Below, in pieces: positions 40,318 through 49,369 of a stretch of 64,000 nucleotides of DNA (within the stretch, counting starts at the first letter, position 1; every line of letters starts with the position of its first letter). Made by a program: the position numbers and the translations under genes. The DNA lies in NCBI GenBank assembly GCA_020355165.1, contig CP070661.1, positions 2,005,738 to 2,069,737 on the forward strand, given 5' to 3'. This DNA is from Burkholderiales bacterium. Its GTDB lineage: Bacteria; Pseudomonadota; Gammaproteobacteria; Burkholderiales; Burkholderiaceae_F. The notes under the pieces are model-generated. The model saw nothing but the letters and a program-made list of their open reading frames with translations, did not search any database and had not been told where the DNA came from.

Positions 40318-41120
40318 TTGACTCCTCCCTCGCGGAAGCGTTTCAGGAACTTGCCGTAGCCGTCCTCGCCGAGCCAGTAGCGCGTCAGGTGGGTGACCGC
40401 ATTGCTGGTGATCGTCGCGCCGGACAGGCCGTCGACGTGCAGCGGGTCCTGGGCCGGCGCACCGGCCGGCCCCTTGATCACCGAAATAGCCGGCCTGCCC
40501 TGCTCGTCGTAGCCCTTGCGACCGCGCCACAGTGCCAGCCAGGACGGGTTGCTGATCTCGCCGCCGAGGCCCGGGGTCTCGCGGTGTTCGTAGTAGGTCA
40601 GCCCGCGCACGGTGCTGGCGTCCGGCGCCAGCGACAGGAAGCCGTACATCGTGCCCCACATGCCGAGGCCCTCGACCGGGATCACCACCTGGTCGACCTG
40701 CTCGCCCTTCATGATGAAGTAGACCACCCCGTACTCGGGCAGGCGCCGGACGCCGGCCTTGTTGGCCGCCGCCGCGGAGCTGGTCGCCGGGTCGTTGCGG
40801 GCGTCGCGCTGGTCGTAGCCCCGCGCGTCGATCCTGTCTTCCGGCAGCAGCTCGCCGCTGGCCAGCACCACCAGCCGGGCCCTGATGTCGCGCTTGAAGA
40901 TCGCCTCGATCTCGGCGCGGTCGACCGCCTGGCCCGGCTGCACGAGACCGGCGGCCACCAGCACGTTCTTCTCCATGTACAGCCGCGCGTTGGCCTTCTG
41001 CCGCGGCTGCAGGCTGACTGCGGTGACCGAGACCAGCGCCGCGCAGATTACGCAGACCACCGCCGCGAACACGATCGTGTAGCGCGTCGAATTGATGTCG
41101 AGCGTGCGGCTGTCAGCCAC
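40314..41120 (-). CDS. nqrC: Na+-translocating NADH:quinone reductase subunit C
   Basis: 268 residues: one N-terminal helix (about 13-33) and a periplasmic FMN domain. The flavinylation motif is [10 protein letters not shown] (threonine about residue 246), the ApbE target. [15 protein letters not shown] and [15 protein letters not shown] are family blocks. Overlaps nqrB by 8 bp and nqrD by 4 bp. Confidence 0.95.
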   Translation of the reverse strand: MADSRTLDINSTRYTIVFAAVVCVICAALVSVTAVSLQPRQKANARLYMEKNVLVAAGLVQPGQAVDRAEIEAIFKRDIRARLVVLASGELLPEDRIDARGYDQRDARNDPATSSAAAANKAGVRRLPEYGVVYFIMKGEQVDQVVIPVEGLGMWGTMYGFLSLAPDASTVRGLTYYEHRETPGLGGEISNPSWLALWRGRKGYDEQGRPAISVIKGPAGAPAQDPLHVDGLSGATITSNAVTHLTRYWLGEDGYGKFLKRFREGGVK

Positions 41121-42339
41121 GGCGCGCCAGCCTCCGCCGGATGTTGGCCTGCACGAAGCCGTAGTCGATCACCGGCGCCATCACGTTCATGAACAGGATC
41201 ACCAGCATCACCGACTCCGGGTAGGCCGGATTGACGACGCGGATCAGCACGACCAGGGCGCCGATCAGGAGGCCGTAGATCCACTTGCCCCTTTCCGAGA
41301 ACGGCGAGGTCACCGGGTCGGTGGCCATGAACACGGTGCCGAAGGCCCAGCCGCCGAGCACCATGTGCCACCAGAACGGCACGCCGAACCAGGGGTTGGT
41401 CGCCGAGCCGACGGCGTTGAGCAGGCCGGCCATGGCGACCGTGCCGATGACCACGCCGGCCATGGTCCGCCACGAGCCGACCTTGGTGACCAGGATGATC
41501 ACCGCGCCGATGACGCACGCCAGCGCCGAGGTCTCGCCCATGCTGCCCGGCTCCAGGCCGACGAAGGCGTTCCACCACGAGTAGCCCTGCTCGGCGAACG
41601 TTCCGGTCATCACCCGCATCTGGCCAAGCAGGGTCGCGCCAGAGAAACCGTCCACCGCAGCACCGTCCGGCACCGCGGTCCACACCTTGTCGCCCGAGAT
41701 TTCGGCCGGGTAGGCGAAGAACAGGAACGCACGTGCCGCCAGCGCCGGGTTGATGAAGTTCATGCCGGTGCCGCCGAAGACCTCCTTGGCGATCACCACG
41801 CCGAAGCTGATGCCCAGCGCCGCCTGCCACAGCGGCGTGGTCGGCGGCAGGATCAGCGGGAACAGGATGCCGGTGACGAAGAAGCCCTCGTTGACCTCGA
41901 CCTTGCGCACCACCGCGAACAGCACTTCCCAGGCCAGCCCGACCACCATCGTCACGATGTACAGCGGCAGGAAGTACAGCGCGCCGTGCGTGATGTTGGC
42001 GATGCTGCTCGACGGCGAGTAGCCGACGCCGAGAGCGCGGATCAGGCCGTGCCGCCAGCCTTCGAGCGCGGCGCTCTTGGCCGGGTCGATCGCCAGGTTG
42101 GCCTGCAGTCCGGTGTTGTACATCGCCATGAAGACGCACGGCAGCGCGGCGATGACCACCAGGATCATCATCCGCTTCAGGTCGATCGCGTCGCGCACGT
42201 GACTGGAGCCGCGCGCCACCGTCGCCGGCGTGTAGAAGAAGGTGTCGGCCGCCTCCCACAGCGGGTACAGCTTCTCCAGCCTGCCTCCCTTCTCGAAGTG
42301 GTGGGCCTGGCGATCGAGGAAGGCGCGGAGGCTGCGCAT
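41113..42339 (-). CDS. nqrB: Na+-translocating NADH:quinone reductase subunit B
   Basis: 408 residues from the ATG at 42339, which shares a base with the nqrA stop. About ten membrane helices. It carries a covalent FMN at the threonine of [11 protein letters not shown] and forms the main Na+ channel. [19 protein letters not shown] is the typical cytosolic lead. Confidence 0.95.
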   Translation of the reverse strand: MRSLRAFLDRQAHHFEKGGRLEKLYPLWEAADTFFYTPATVARGSSHVRDAIDLKRMMILVVIAALPCVFMAMYNTGLQANLAIDPAKSAALEGWRHGLIRALGVGYSPSSSIANITHGALYFLPLYIVTMVVGLAWEVLFAVVRKVEVNEGFFVTGILFPLILPPTTPLWQAALGISFGVVIAKEVFGGTGMNFINPALAARAFLFFAYPAEISGDKVWTAVPDGAAVDGFSGATLLGQMRVMTGTFAEQGYSWWNAFVGLEPGSMGETSALACVIGAVIILVTKVGSWRTMAGVVIGTVAMAGLLNAVGSATNPWFGVPFWWHMVLGGWAFGTVFMATDPVTSPFSERGKWIYGLLIGALVVLIRVVNPAYPESVMLVILFMNVMAPVIDYGFVQANIRRRLARRG

Positions 42340-43694
42340 CAGTGCTCCGTCTCGATGCGCGTGAGCGCGTCGCGCAGCAGCGGCCCGTACTCGTACTTCG
42401 CGGGGCACACGCAGGTGGCCAGCGCCAGGTCCTCCTCGTCGAGCTCGAGCGCGCCGAGCTTGGCCGCCGTCGGGTCGTCCCCGGTGATCAGCGCGCGCAG
42501 CAGGAACACCGGCTCGATGTCGAACGGCAGCACCTGCTCGTAGGTGCCGATCGGCACCATCGCCCGCTCGCCGCCGTTGGTGCTGGTGGTCAGCACGCGC
42601 TGCGCGCGGGAGAAGGCGCCGAGCACGGCGCCGGTGACCGAGAACTTGTCCGCGCCGGGGCGCAGGTAGCCGAACATCTCGCGGCGGCGGCCCTCCGGCA
42701 GCGCGGCGACCTGCAGGTGATAGCGGCCGAGGAACCCCGCCTGCTCGCCGGCGGCGATGCGGCCGTCGAGCACCGAGCCGGACAGCACGCGGTGCTCGCC
42801 TTCGTGCAGCTCGCCGGCCACCAGTTCGTCGACCGACGCCCCCAGCCGCGTGCGCAGCAACCTAGGCGCGCGCACCGACGGCCCGGCGAGCGAGATCACC
42901 CGGGCGAGGTCGAGCTCACCGCTGCGCAGCAGGTGGCCCAGCGCGATCACGTCCTGGTAGCCGATGTGCCAGACGTGCCGCTCCATGCTTACCGGATGCA
43001 GGCAGTGAATGTGCCAGCCGACCGAGCCCGACGGGTGCGGGCCGCGGAACTGCTCGACCTGCACTCCTGCCGGCGCATCGATCGACTCGCCGGCCGCGGT
43101 GCACAGGTAGACCGGCCCCGCACCGATCCGGGTCAGCGCCACCAGGCCGTCGCGGAAGTCGTCGGCGCGCGGGCCGATCACCAGCGACGGCGGCGGCGCG
43201 TGCGGCCGCGAATCGGCCGCGGTAACGAAGATCGCCTCGGCCGTGCCCTCGGCCGCCGGCACATGGCCGAACGGCCGCTGGCGCAGGGCGGTCCACAGTC
43301 CGGACTCCTGCATCAGCGCGCGCAGGTCGCCGACCTCGAGCTCGGCCGCCGGGCGGCCCCTGAAGGCGGCGAACCTCGCCTGCTGCGCCGGACGGTCCGC
43401 CGGATCGACGTCGATCACCACCGAGATGAGCGCCCGCCGATCGCCGCGATGGATTGCCGCCACCGTGCCGGCCGCCGGCGCGGTGAACGCCACCCGGGCA
43501 AGGCGCTTGTCCTCGAACAGCTTCTGGCCGCGCAGGACGCGGTCGCCGACCTGCACGGCGAGCGCCGGCTTCAGGCCCGGCACGTCGGCCGCCAGCAGCG
43601 CCACGCGCCCGCTCGGCGCCGCATCGCCGATCGTCAGCGCCGGCGCGCCTGCCAGCGGCAGGTCGAGCCCTTTGCGGTTGCTGTGCACGGCCAT
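42339..43694 (-). CDS. nqrA: Na+-translocating NADH:quinone reductase subunit A
   Basis: 451 residues, first gene of the operon nqrABCDEF-CBS-apbE-nqrM. A soluble cytosolic subunit. It begins with [11 protein letters not shown] and has [27 protein letters not shown]-type sequence around residues 225-250 and a C-terminal cysteine motif [20 protein letters not shown]. The complex oxidises NADH, reduces ubiquinone and pumps Na+. No strong Shine-Dalgarno precedes the ATG. An FNR-like box lies 114-127 nt upstream. Confidence 0.93.
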   Translation of the reverse strand: MAVHSNRKGLDLPLAGAPALTIGDAAPSGRVALLAADVPGLKPALAVQVGDRVLRGQKLFEDKRLARVAFTAPAAGTVAAIHRGDRRALISVVIDVDPADRPAQQARFAAFRGRPAAELEVGDLRALMQESGLWTALRQRPFGHVPAAEGTAEAIFVTAADSRPHAPPPSLVIGPRADDFRDGLVALTRIGAGPVYLCTAAGESIDAPAGVQVEQFRGPHPSGSVGWHIHCLHPVSMERHVWHIGYQDVIALGHLLRSGELDLARVISLAGPSVRAPRLLRTRLGASVDELVAGELHEGEHRVLSGSVLDGRIAAGEQAGFLGRYHLQVAALPEGRRREMFGYLRPGADKFSVTGAVLGAFSRAQRVLTTSTNGGERAMVPIGTYEQVLPFDIEPVFLLRALITGDDPTAAKLGALELDEEDLALATCVCPAKYEYGPLLRDALTRIETEH

Positions 43695-43779
43695 CAGCCA
43701 GCCATTCAGGTGCGAGGCGTCATCACTCCCGTTGCGCTGCCCGGCGCAGCGCCCGTGTAACGGTCCGTGGAACTGTGCA

Positions 43780-43821
43780 AACGTATGCGTTCCGCCTGCC
43801 GCGGACCTTGAGCGTCGTCAA
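43780..43821 (-). promoter_or_regulatory. FNR-like box and -10 hexamer upstream of nqrA
   Basis: TTGAG-CGTC-GTCAA at 43808-43821 matches the FNR/ANR consensus TTGAT-N4-ATCAA in 8 of 10 positions (the outer TTGA/TCAA exactly). On the minus strand it is followed after 22 nt by TACGTT (43785-43780), a weak -10. This spacing equals the class II FNR arrangement (box centred near -41.5). The same layout recurs upstream of nuoA and the second CBS gene. Confidence 0.5.
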
Positions 43822-43902
43822 TGACCGCGACGAAGCCGGCAGCCGTGGTTGCCCGGGGCCGCGCGGCAGACGGCAGGCGCGAAGCCCCCGCCCCGCCGAC
43901 GG

Positions 43903-45573
43903 TCAAGCGAATGACGCGTACTCCGGCGAGTACATCTGCCCATGTACGTAGGCGAGCATGTCGGCTGGCGCCTCGATGCCGGCCAGCCCGGCCGACAGCG
44001 CCTCCTCGATCACCGCCGCCGCGATGAAGGCGGAGACGTCTCGCACGCGGGCCAGCGGCGGATAGAGGCTGCCCTGCGCGAGGTCGGCGTCGCTGACCTG
44101 CGCTGCCAGCGTTCGCGCGGCGGCCATGAACATGCGGTCGGTCACCTGGCTCAGCCCGCCGGCGATTGCGCCGAGTCCGACGCCGGGGAAGATGTACGAG
44201 TTGTTGCCCTGCCGCGGCACGAAATGCCGGCCGCCGACGGTGACCGGATCGAACGGGCTGCCCGAGGCGAACAGCGCCCGGCCGCCCGACCAGGCATAGG
44301 CCTGCTCGGCGGTGCACTCGGAGCGCGAGGTCGGATTGGACAGCGCGAAGACGACCGGCCGCTCGTTCAGCCGCGCCATCTCCTCGACGACCTGCTGCGT
44401 GAACGTGTTCGGCGTGGCCGAGACGCCGATGATCGCCGTCGGTTTGAGCATGCGGACGGCGTCGATGAAGGTGGCCGCCGGCGCATGTTCGTGCGCGTAC
44501 GGCTTCTTGTGCGCCGCCAGATCGGTGCGAGCGGCGACGACCAGCCCCTTCGAGTCGACCAGCCAGCAGCGGCCGCGGGCGTCCTTCTCGGCCATGCCGT
44601 CGTCGACCATCGCCTCGACCAGCAGGTCGGAGATGCCGGTGGCCGCCTCGCCGGCGCCGAGGCAGACGAAGGTCTGCTCGCCGAGCGGCCGGCCGGTGAC
44701 CCGCAGCGCCGAGAAGATGCCCGCCACCGTCACCGACGCCGTGCCCTGGATGTCGTCGTTGAAGCAGCAGATGCGGCCGCGGTACTTCTGCAGCAGGGTG
44801 AAGGCGTGGTGGTTGGCGAAGTCCTCGAACTGCACGACGATGCCGGGGAACACCTGCTGCGTGGCGTCGATGAACTCCTCGACGAATTCCTCGTACGCGG
44901 CGCCGGCCAGGCGCGGCTGCCGCAGGCCAAGGTAGAGGCGATCGGTGTGCAGCGCCGTGTTGTTGGTGCCGACGTCGAGCAGCACCGGCAGGCAGTGGCG
45001 CGGGTGCACGCCGGCACAGGCGGTGTACAGCGCCAGCTTGCCGATCGGGATGCCCATGCCGTTGGCGCCGAGGTCGCCGAGGCCGAGGATCCGCTCGCCG
45101 TCGGTGACGACGATGATCGCCGCCTCGCGGTACGGCCAGTTGCGCAGCACCTGGGCGACGCGGCCGCGATCGGCGGCCGTGACGTACATGCCGCGCGGCC
45201 GCCGGTAGATGTGGCCGAACTGCTGACAGGCCAGCCCGACGGTCGGCGTGTAGATGAGCGGCATCATCTCGTCGGGGTTCTCGGTGACGACCCGGTAAAA
45301 CAGCGTCTCGTTGCGGTCCTGCAGCGACTCGAGCGCGATGTACTTCGACAGGTTCGAGTCCAGCCGCCGGATGTTCTCCAGCACGCGCTCGACCTGGTCC
45401 TCGAGACCGGCCACCCGCGGCGGCAGCAGGCCGCGCAGGCCGAGCGCCTCGCGCTCGGCCTCGGTGAAGGCGGTGCCCTTGTTCAGCGTCGGGTCGCGCA
45501 GCAGGGTGGTGCCGCGCGGGAACCACTCGGGCAGCGGCGGCGGCAGCACGCGTTGCTTGGCTCGATGCGGCAT
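43903..45573 (-). CDS. maeA: NAD-dependent malic enzyme
   Basis: 556 residues from the ATG at 45573 (GGAG 8 nt upstream); a longer frame upstream has no family similarity. It decarboxylates malate to pyruvate with NAD+. Large-subunit signatures: LNKGTAFTEAEREALGLRGLLPP-type start, PLIYTPTVGLACQQF, ILGLGDLGANGMGIPIGKL, DDIQGTASVTVAGI, the NAD fold FVCLGAGEAATGI, and ALSNPTSRSECTAEQAY. Length fits the MaeA/SfcA group rather than the MaeB-phosphotransacetylase fusion. It is a single gene between nqrA and a divergent cNMP-domain gene. Confidence 0.92.
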   Translation of the reverse strand: MPHRAKQRVLPPPLPEWFPRGTTLLRDPTLNKGTAFTEAEREALGLRGLLPPRVAGLEDQVERVLENIRRLDSNLSKYIALESLQDRNETLFYRVVTENPDEMMPLIYTPTVGLACQQFGHIYRRPRGMYVTAADRGRVAQVLRNWPYREAAIIVVTDGERILGLGDLGANGMGIPIGKLALYTACAGVHPRHCLPVLLDVGTNNTALHTDRLYLGLRQPRLAGAAYEEFVEEFIDATQQVFPGIVVQFEDFANHHAFTLLQKYRGRICCFNDDIQGTASVTVAGIFSALRVTGRPLGEQTFVCLGAGEAATGISDLLVEAMVDDGMAEKDARGRCWLVDSKGLVVAARTDLAAHKKPYAHEHAPAATFIDAVRMLKPTAIIGVSATPNTFTQQVVEEMARLNERPVVFALSNPTSRSECTAEQAYAWSGGRALFASGSPFDPVTVGGRHFVPRQGNNSYIFPGVGLGAIAGGLSQVTDRMFMAAARTLAAQVSDADLAQGSLYPPLARVRDVSAFIAAAVIEEALSAGLAGIEAPADMLAYVHGQMYSPEYASFA

Positions 45574-45724
45574 GGTCTTTTCTCCACGATGGCAAGGCGC
45601 GGCTGGCCGCCGCTTGTTGCGCGACGGCCCGGCCTTCGCCCGGTTGGAACCTGCGCGCCGCGGGCTGTGCAGCGCGCAACGATGCAAAGCGCGCTCAACG
45701 CTAGAGATGCGCCCCGGATCCGTG

Positions 45725-45738
45725 TTGACTGCGGTCAA
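45725..45738. promoter_or_regulatory. Perfect FNR/CRP-type palindrome between maeA and the cNMP gene
   Basis: TTGAC-TGCG-GTCAA is an exact palindrome, extended to GTTGAC/GTCAAC at 45724-45739. It lies in the 298-bp divergent gap, 152-165 nt upstream of maeA and 134-147 nt upstream of the cNMP gene. On the maeA side TAGCGT (45703-45698) lies 21 nt after it and could be a -10. The rest of the gap shows CACTAAAAGCTCTAAGAAAG (45785-45804), AT-rich, and no other clear signal. Confidence 0.5.
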
Positions 45739-45871
45739 CCGAAGGGCCCGTACGCGGGATCGGCAGGCGCGGCGATCGCGTGCACACTAAAAGCTCTAAG
45801 AAAGGGTGCCGGCGCCCGATACTGGCGCGGGTCCGCGTGCTGCGCCGGCGACCCACCAAGAGGAGGCACCG

Positions 45872-46351
45872 ATGAACGCGCAGGAACTGCAGCGGCGTGT
45901 CGCGCAGCACCCCTTCACCAAGGACTTCCGCCCGCAGCAGATCGAGCGGCTCGCCGGCCAGGCGCGCGCCGTCAGCTTCGCGCCGGAGCAGGTCATCTTC
46001 CACTCGGGCGACGAGTGCGCCGACTTCTACCTGATCGTCAGCGGCCGCGTGGCGCTGGAGATGCCTGTCGGCGGCCGGATGCTGCGCATCCAGACCCTGA
46101 GCGACGGCGAGGAGTTCGGCTTTTCGGTGCTGATCATGGGTCGCGCCATGACCTTCCAGGCGCGGGCGCTGCAGCCGGTCGAGGCGATTGCCGTCGACGG
46201 CAGGCGGCTGCTCGAGTCCTGCCAGGCCGATCCCGAGTTCGGCTTCAGCCTGATGCGCAAGATGCTGCTGATCGTCTCCGAGCGGCTGGACGCCACCCGG
46301 CTGCAGCTGATGGACACCTACTCGCCGGTGGCGGCGCGCGCCGGCGCGTGA
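45872..46351 (+). CDS. Stand-alone cyclic-nucleotide-binding domain protein
   Basis: 159 residues from the ATG at 45872 (AGGAGG at 45861-45866). A single cNMP/CRP-type beta-roll: VIFHSGDECADFYLIVSGRVALEMP, DGEEFGFSVLIMGRAMTFQARAL, followed by a long C helix. There is no DNA-binding helix-turn-helix, so it is not a CRP/FNR regulator itself. It resembles the cNMP half of the RatA fusion at 32.0-33.0 kb. Ligand and target unknown. Confidence 0.75.
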   Translation: MNAQELQRRVAQHPFTKDFRPQQIERLAGQARAVSFAPEQVIFHSGDECADFYLIVSGRVALEMPVGGRMLRIQTLSDGEEFGFSVLIMGRAMTFQARALQPVEAIAVDGRRLLESCQADPEFGFSLMRKMLLIVSERLDATRLQLMDTYSPVAARAGA

Positions 46352-46376
46352 CCGCGCAGGAAAGCGGGTCGAGCAT

Positions 46377-46396
46377 GGCGGCGGCACAGCGCCGCC
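46377..46396. terminator. Hairpin between convergent cNMP gene and nuoN
   Basis: GGCGGCG (46377-46383), loop GCACAG, CGCCGCC (46390-46396) in the 52-bp gap between two convergent genes. No T tract on either side. Likely a weak bidirectional terminator at the end of the nuo operon. Confidence 0.45.
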
Positions 46397-46403
46397 GCGC
46401 GCG

Positions 46404-47789
46404 CTACAGGCTGCCCAGCAGTCCGCCCGGGTAGATCATCAGCACCACCGTCGGCACCAGGCACACCGCGGTCGCGCCGAGCGCCAGCCGGGCCGCCGGC
46501 TGCGGCTGCAGGCCGGCCGGCACGGGGCTCATGAACATGTACTGCATCACGCGCAGGTAGAAGTAGATGCCGAGGTAGCTGCCGACCAGGCCGAGCACTG
46601 CGTACAAGGTGTAGCCGGCCTCGATCACGTTGCGGAAGATCAGGAACTTGGCGACGAAGCCGGGCAGCGGCGGGATGCCGGCCAGCGAGAACATCGCGAT
46701 GGCGATCATCACGGCGGCGAACGGCGAGCGCTGGAACAGTCCCTTCAGGTTGTCGAGGCGGTCGCGCTCGGCGTCGTTGGCCGCCGTCGGCAGCGAGGCG
46801 AAGGCGAGCATGTTCATCAGCCCGTAGACCAGCGCGTAGAAGGCGACCGCCTGGAAGCGGCCCTCGCCGTCGCCGAGGAAGGCGTAGAACAGGTAGCCGG
46901 CGTGGGCGATCGACGAGTAGGCGATCATGCGGCGGAAGCTGGTCTGCCGGATCGCCGCCAGGTTGCCCCAGACGATCGACGCCAGCGACAGGATCGCCAG
47001 CAGCTCGACCAGCCGGCCGGACAGCGAGTCGAAGCCGAACAGCCGCACCGCGGCGAGCAGCACGCCGGCCTTGATCACCGTCGACATGAAGCCGGTGACC
47101 GGCACCGTGGCTGCCTCGTAGGCGTCCGGCGCCCAGGTGTGGAACGGCACGATCGCCGCCTTGAGGAAGAAGGCGAGCAGGATCAGCACCACCGCGGCCT
47201 GCGCCATCGGGCTGCCGGTGTCGAGCAGCCGCCCGAACGCGTCGAGCGACAGCGAGCCGGTGAAGCCGAACAGCAGCGAGACGCCCATCAGCAGCATCGC
47301 GGTGGCGGTGCCGCCGAGGATCAGGTACTTGAGCGCCGCCTCGGTGGCCTCGACGCGCTTCATCGCCAGCAGCACCATCACGTAGACCGGGATCGACATC
47401 AGCTCGAGGCCGAGGAACAGCGTCAGGAAGCTGTCGGCCGACAGGATCAGGCTGGCGCCGTACAGCGACGACAGCAGCAGCACGTAGAACGGCCCGTCGG
47501 GGAAGTCGTCGCGCGCCAGCAGCAGCGCCGGGACCGCCAGCACCAGCACGATCGCCTTGGCGGCGAACGCCGAGGAGTCGACCGACAGCTGGCCGGGGAA
47601 CGGCTCCGCGGCAAAGCCGACGATCGCCAGCGCTGCCGCCGCCAGGGTGGCGGCGATCACCGCCAGCAGCGCCACCGGCAGGTGGCCGCGCGGCCGGCTG
47701 GACACGATGTCGAGCGTCAGCAGCACGACGATGCCGGCCAGCAGCAGGTGCTCGGGCGACATCGCGACGAGAAGCGTGGTCCAGTTCAT
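46404..47789 (-). CDS. nuoN: NADH:quinone oxidoreductase subunit N
   Basis: 461 residues, about 14 helices. One of the three antiporter-like proton-pumping subunits of complex I. Key segments: LGLELMSIPVYVMVLLAM with the conserved glutamate, FFLKAAIVPFHTWAPDAYEAA (lysine and histidine), SIAHAGYLFYAFL and SLAGIPPLPGFVAKF. It is the last gene of the nuoA-N operon; its ATG overlaps the nuoM stop by 4 bp. Confidence 0.95.
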   Translation of the reverse strand: MNWTTLLVAMSPEHLLLAGIVVLLTLDIVSSRPRGHLPVALLAVIAATLAAAALAIVGFAAEPFPGQLSVDSSAFAAKAIVLVLAVPALLLARDDFPDGPFYVLLLSSLYGASLILSADSFLTLFLGLELMSIPVYVMVLLAMKRVEATEAALKYLILGGTATAMLLMGVSLLFGFTGSLSLDAFGRLLDTGSPMAQAAVVLILLAFFLKAAIVPFHTWAPDAYEAATVPVTGFMSTVIKAGVLLAAVRLFGFDSLSGRLVELLAILSLASIVWGNLAAIRQTSFRRMIAYSSIAHAGYLFYAFLGDGEGRFQAVAFYALVYGLMNMLAFASLPTAANDAERDRLDNLKGLFQRSPFAAVMIAIAMFSLAGIPPLPGFVAKFLIFRNVIEAGYTLYAVLGLVGSYLGIYFYLRVMQYMFMSPVPAGLQPQPAARLALGATAVCLVPTVVLMIYPGGLLGSL

Positions 47790-49369
47790 CGCGTCGCCTC
47801 CATGCGGCGCCGCGCGAACGGCACCGGCGCCTCGGCCACCGCCGCCGGCTGCCGTGCGCCGGCGACCAGCCTCTGGAAGTGCAGCGCCGCCTGTTCGGTC
47901 TTGCTCATCGGCTCGCCCGGGGCCAGCCCGATCCAGAACACCGGCACCAGCAGCGCCGCCAGGATCAGCTTCTCGCGCCGGTTCAGGTCGAGCACCGGCC
48001 CGTGCGGGACCTTGGTCGTGCCGTAGAGGAAGCGCTGGGCGAACCACAGCATGTACAGCGCGCCCAGCACGACGCCACTGACCGCGATCACCGCGAACGC
48101 CAGCGGCGCCGAGTCGCCGGCGAGATGCAGCGGCCAGGCCGCGTTGAAGGCGCCGAGCAGCACCAGGAACTCGCCGGTGAAGCCGCTGGTGGTCGGCAGG
48201 CCGATGGCGGCCAGCGTCAGGACCATGAAGAACACCGAGTACACCGGCAGCGCCTTGGCCAGCCCGCCGTAGGCGGAAAGCTCGCGCGTGTGGCAGCGCT
48301 CGTAGATCATGCCGACCATCAGGAACAGGCCGGCCGCCGTCAGGCCGTGGCTGACCATCTGGATGATCGCGCCCTGGATTCCGAGCAGGTCGAGGCTGGC
48401 CAGGCCGAGCATCACGTAGCCGAGGTGGCTGATCGACGAGTAGGCGATGATCTTCTTGATGTCGGTCTGCACCAGGGCCAGGCAGGCGCCGTAGACGATG
48501 CTCACCACCGCCAGCGCCATGATCGCCGGCATCGCCAGCTGCGAGGCCTGCGGGAACAGCGGGAAGCCGAGCTTGATGAAGCCGTAGGTGCCCATCTTCA
48601 GCAGCACGCCGGCCAGGATCACCGATCCGGTGGTCGGCGCCTCGACGTGCGCGTCGGGCAGCCAGGTGTGCAGCGGCACCATCGGCACCTTGATCGCGAA
48701 CGACAGCGCGAAGGCGGCCAGCATCCAGCCCTGCTCGCCGACCGTGAGCCGGGTGCCGAACAGGTCGGTGAAGGCGAACGACAGGCTGCCGGTCGCCTGG
48801 TACTGCGACCACACCAGGTAGATCAGCGCGGCCAGCATCAGGATCGAGCCGAACGCGGTGTACAGCACGAACTTCAGCGTCGCGTAGATGCGCCGCTCGC
48901 CGCCCCAGATGCCGATGATCAGGAACATCGGGATCAGCATCGTCTCCCAGAAGATGTAGAACAGCAGCAGGTCCTGGGCGACGAAGGTGCCGAGCATCGC
49001 GAACTGGATGAAGAACACCATCGAGTAGAACAGCTTGATGTCCTTCTGGATCGCCGAGAACGCGCCGGCGACGACCAGCGGGCCGAGGAACGCGGTGAGC
49101 AGCACCAGCAGCACGTTGTAGCCGTCCAGGCCGATGTGGTAGTACACGCCCCAGTCGGCGATCCACGGCAGCCGCGTCTCGAACTGCAGTCCGGCGACGG
49201 CCGGGTCGAAGCGCAGGTACAGGAAGGCGGTGATCACGAACTGCGCCAGCATCACGCCGAACGCGTGGGCGCGGATGCGGTCGTCCTGCCCGTCGGCCGT
49301 GGCGACGATCTGGGCGATGCCGAGCAGCGGCAGGTACAGAACGACGTTCAGAAGTACCGCGTCACCCAT
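47786..49369 (-). CDS. nuoM: NADH:quinone oxidoreductase subunit M
   Basis: 527 residues, about 14 helices. Antiporter-like pump subunit. Conserved pieces: FYIFWETMLIPMFLIIG with the key glutamate, FAIKVPMVPLHTWLPDAHVEAP with lysine and histidine, SSISHLGYVMLGLA and GLPTTSGFTGEFLVL. Overlaps nuoL by 8 bp and nuoN by 4 bp. Confidence 0.95.
   Translation of the reverse strand: MGDAVLLNVVLYLPLLGIAQIVATADGQDDRIRAHAFGVMLAQFVITAFLYLRFDPAVAGLQFETRLPWIADWGVYYHIGLDGYNVLLVLLTAFLGPLVVAGAFSAIQKDIKLFYSMVFFIQFAMLGTFVAQDLLLFYIFWETMLIPMFLIIGIWGGERRIYATLKFVLYTAFGSILMLAALIYLVWSQYQATGSLSFAFTDLFGTRLTVGEQGWMLAAFALSFAIKVPMVPLHTWLPDAHVEAPTTGSVILAGVLLKMGTYGFIKLGFPLFPQASQLAMPAIMALAVVSIVYGACLALVQTDIKKIIAYSSISHLGYVMLGLASLDLLGIQGAIIQMVSHGLTAAGLFLMVGMIYERCHTRELSAYGGLAKALPVYSVFFMVLTLAAIGLPTTSGFTGEFLVLLGAFNAAWPLHLAGDSAPLAFAVIAVSGVVLGALYMLWFAQRFLYGTTKVPHGPVLDLNRREKLILAALLVPVFWIGLAPGEPMSKTEQAALHFQRLVAGARQPAAVAEAPVPFARRRMEATR

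Noticed and set aside
36054-43694. RNF complex instead of NQR
   Set aside because: NqrA, NqrF with its ferredoxin domain, ApbE and NqrM are all present and in nqr order; RnfB and RnfC features are absent.
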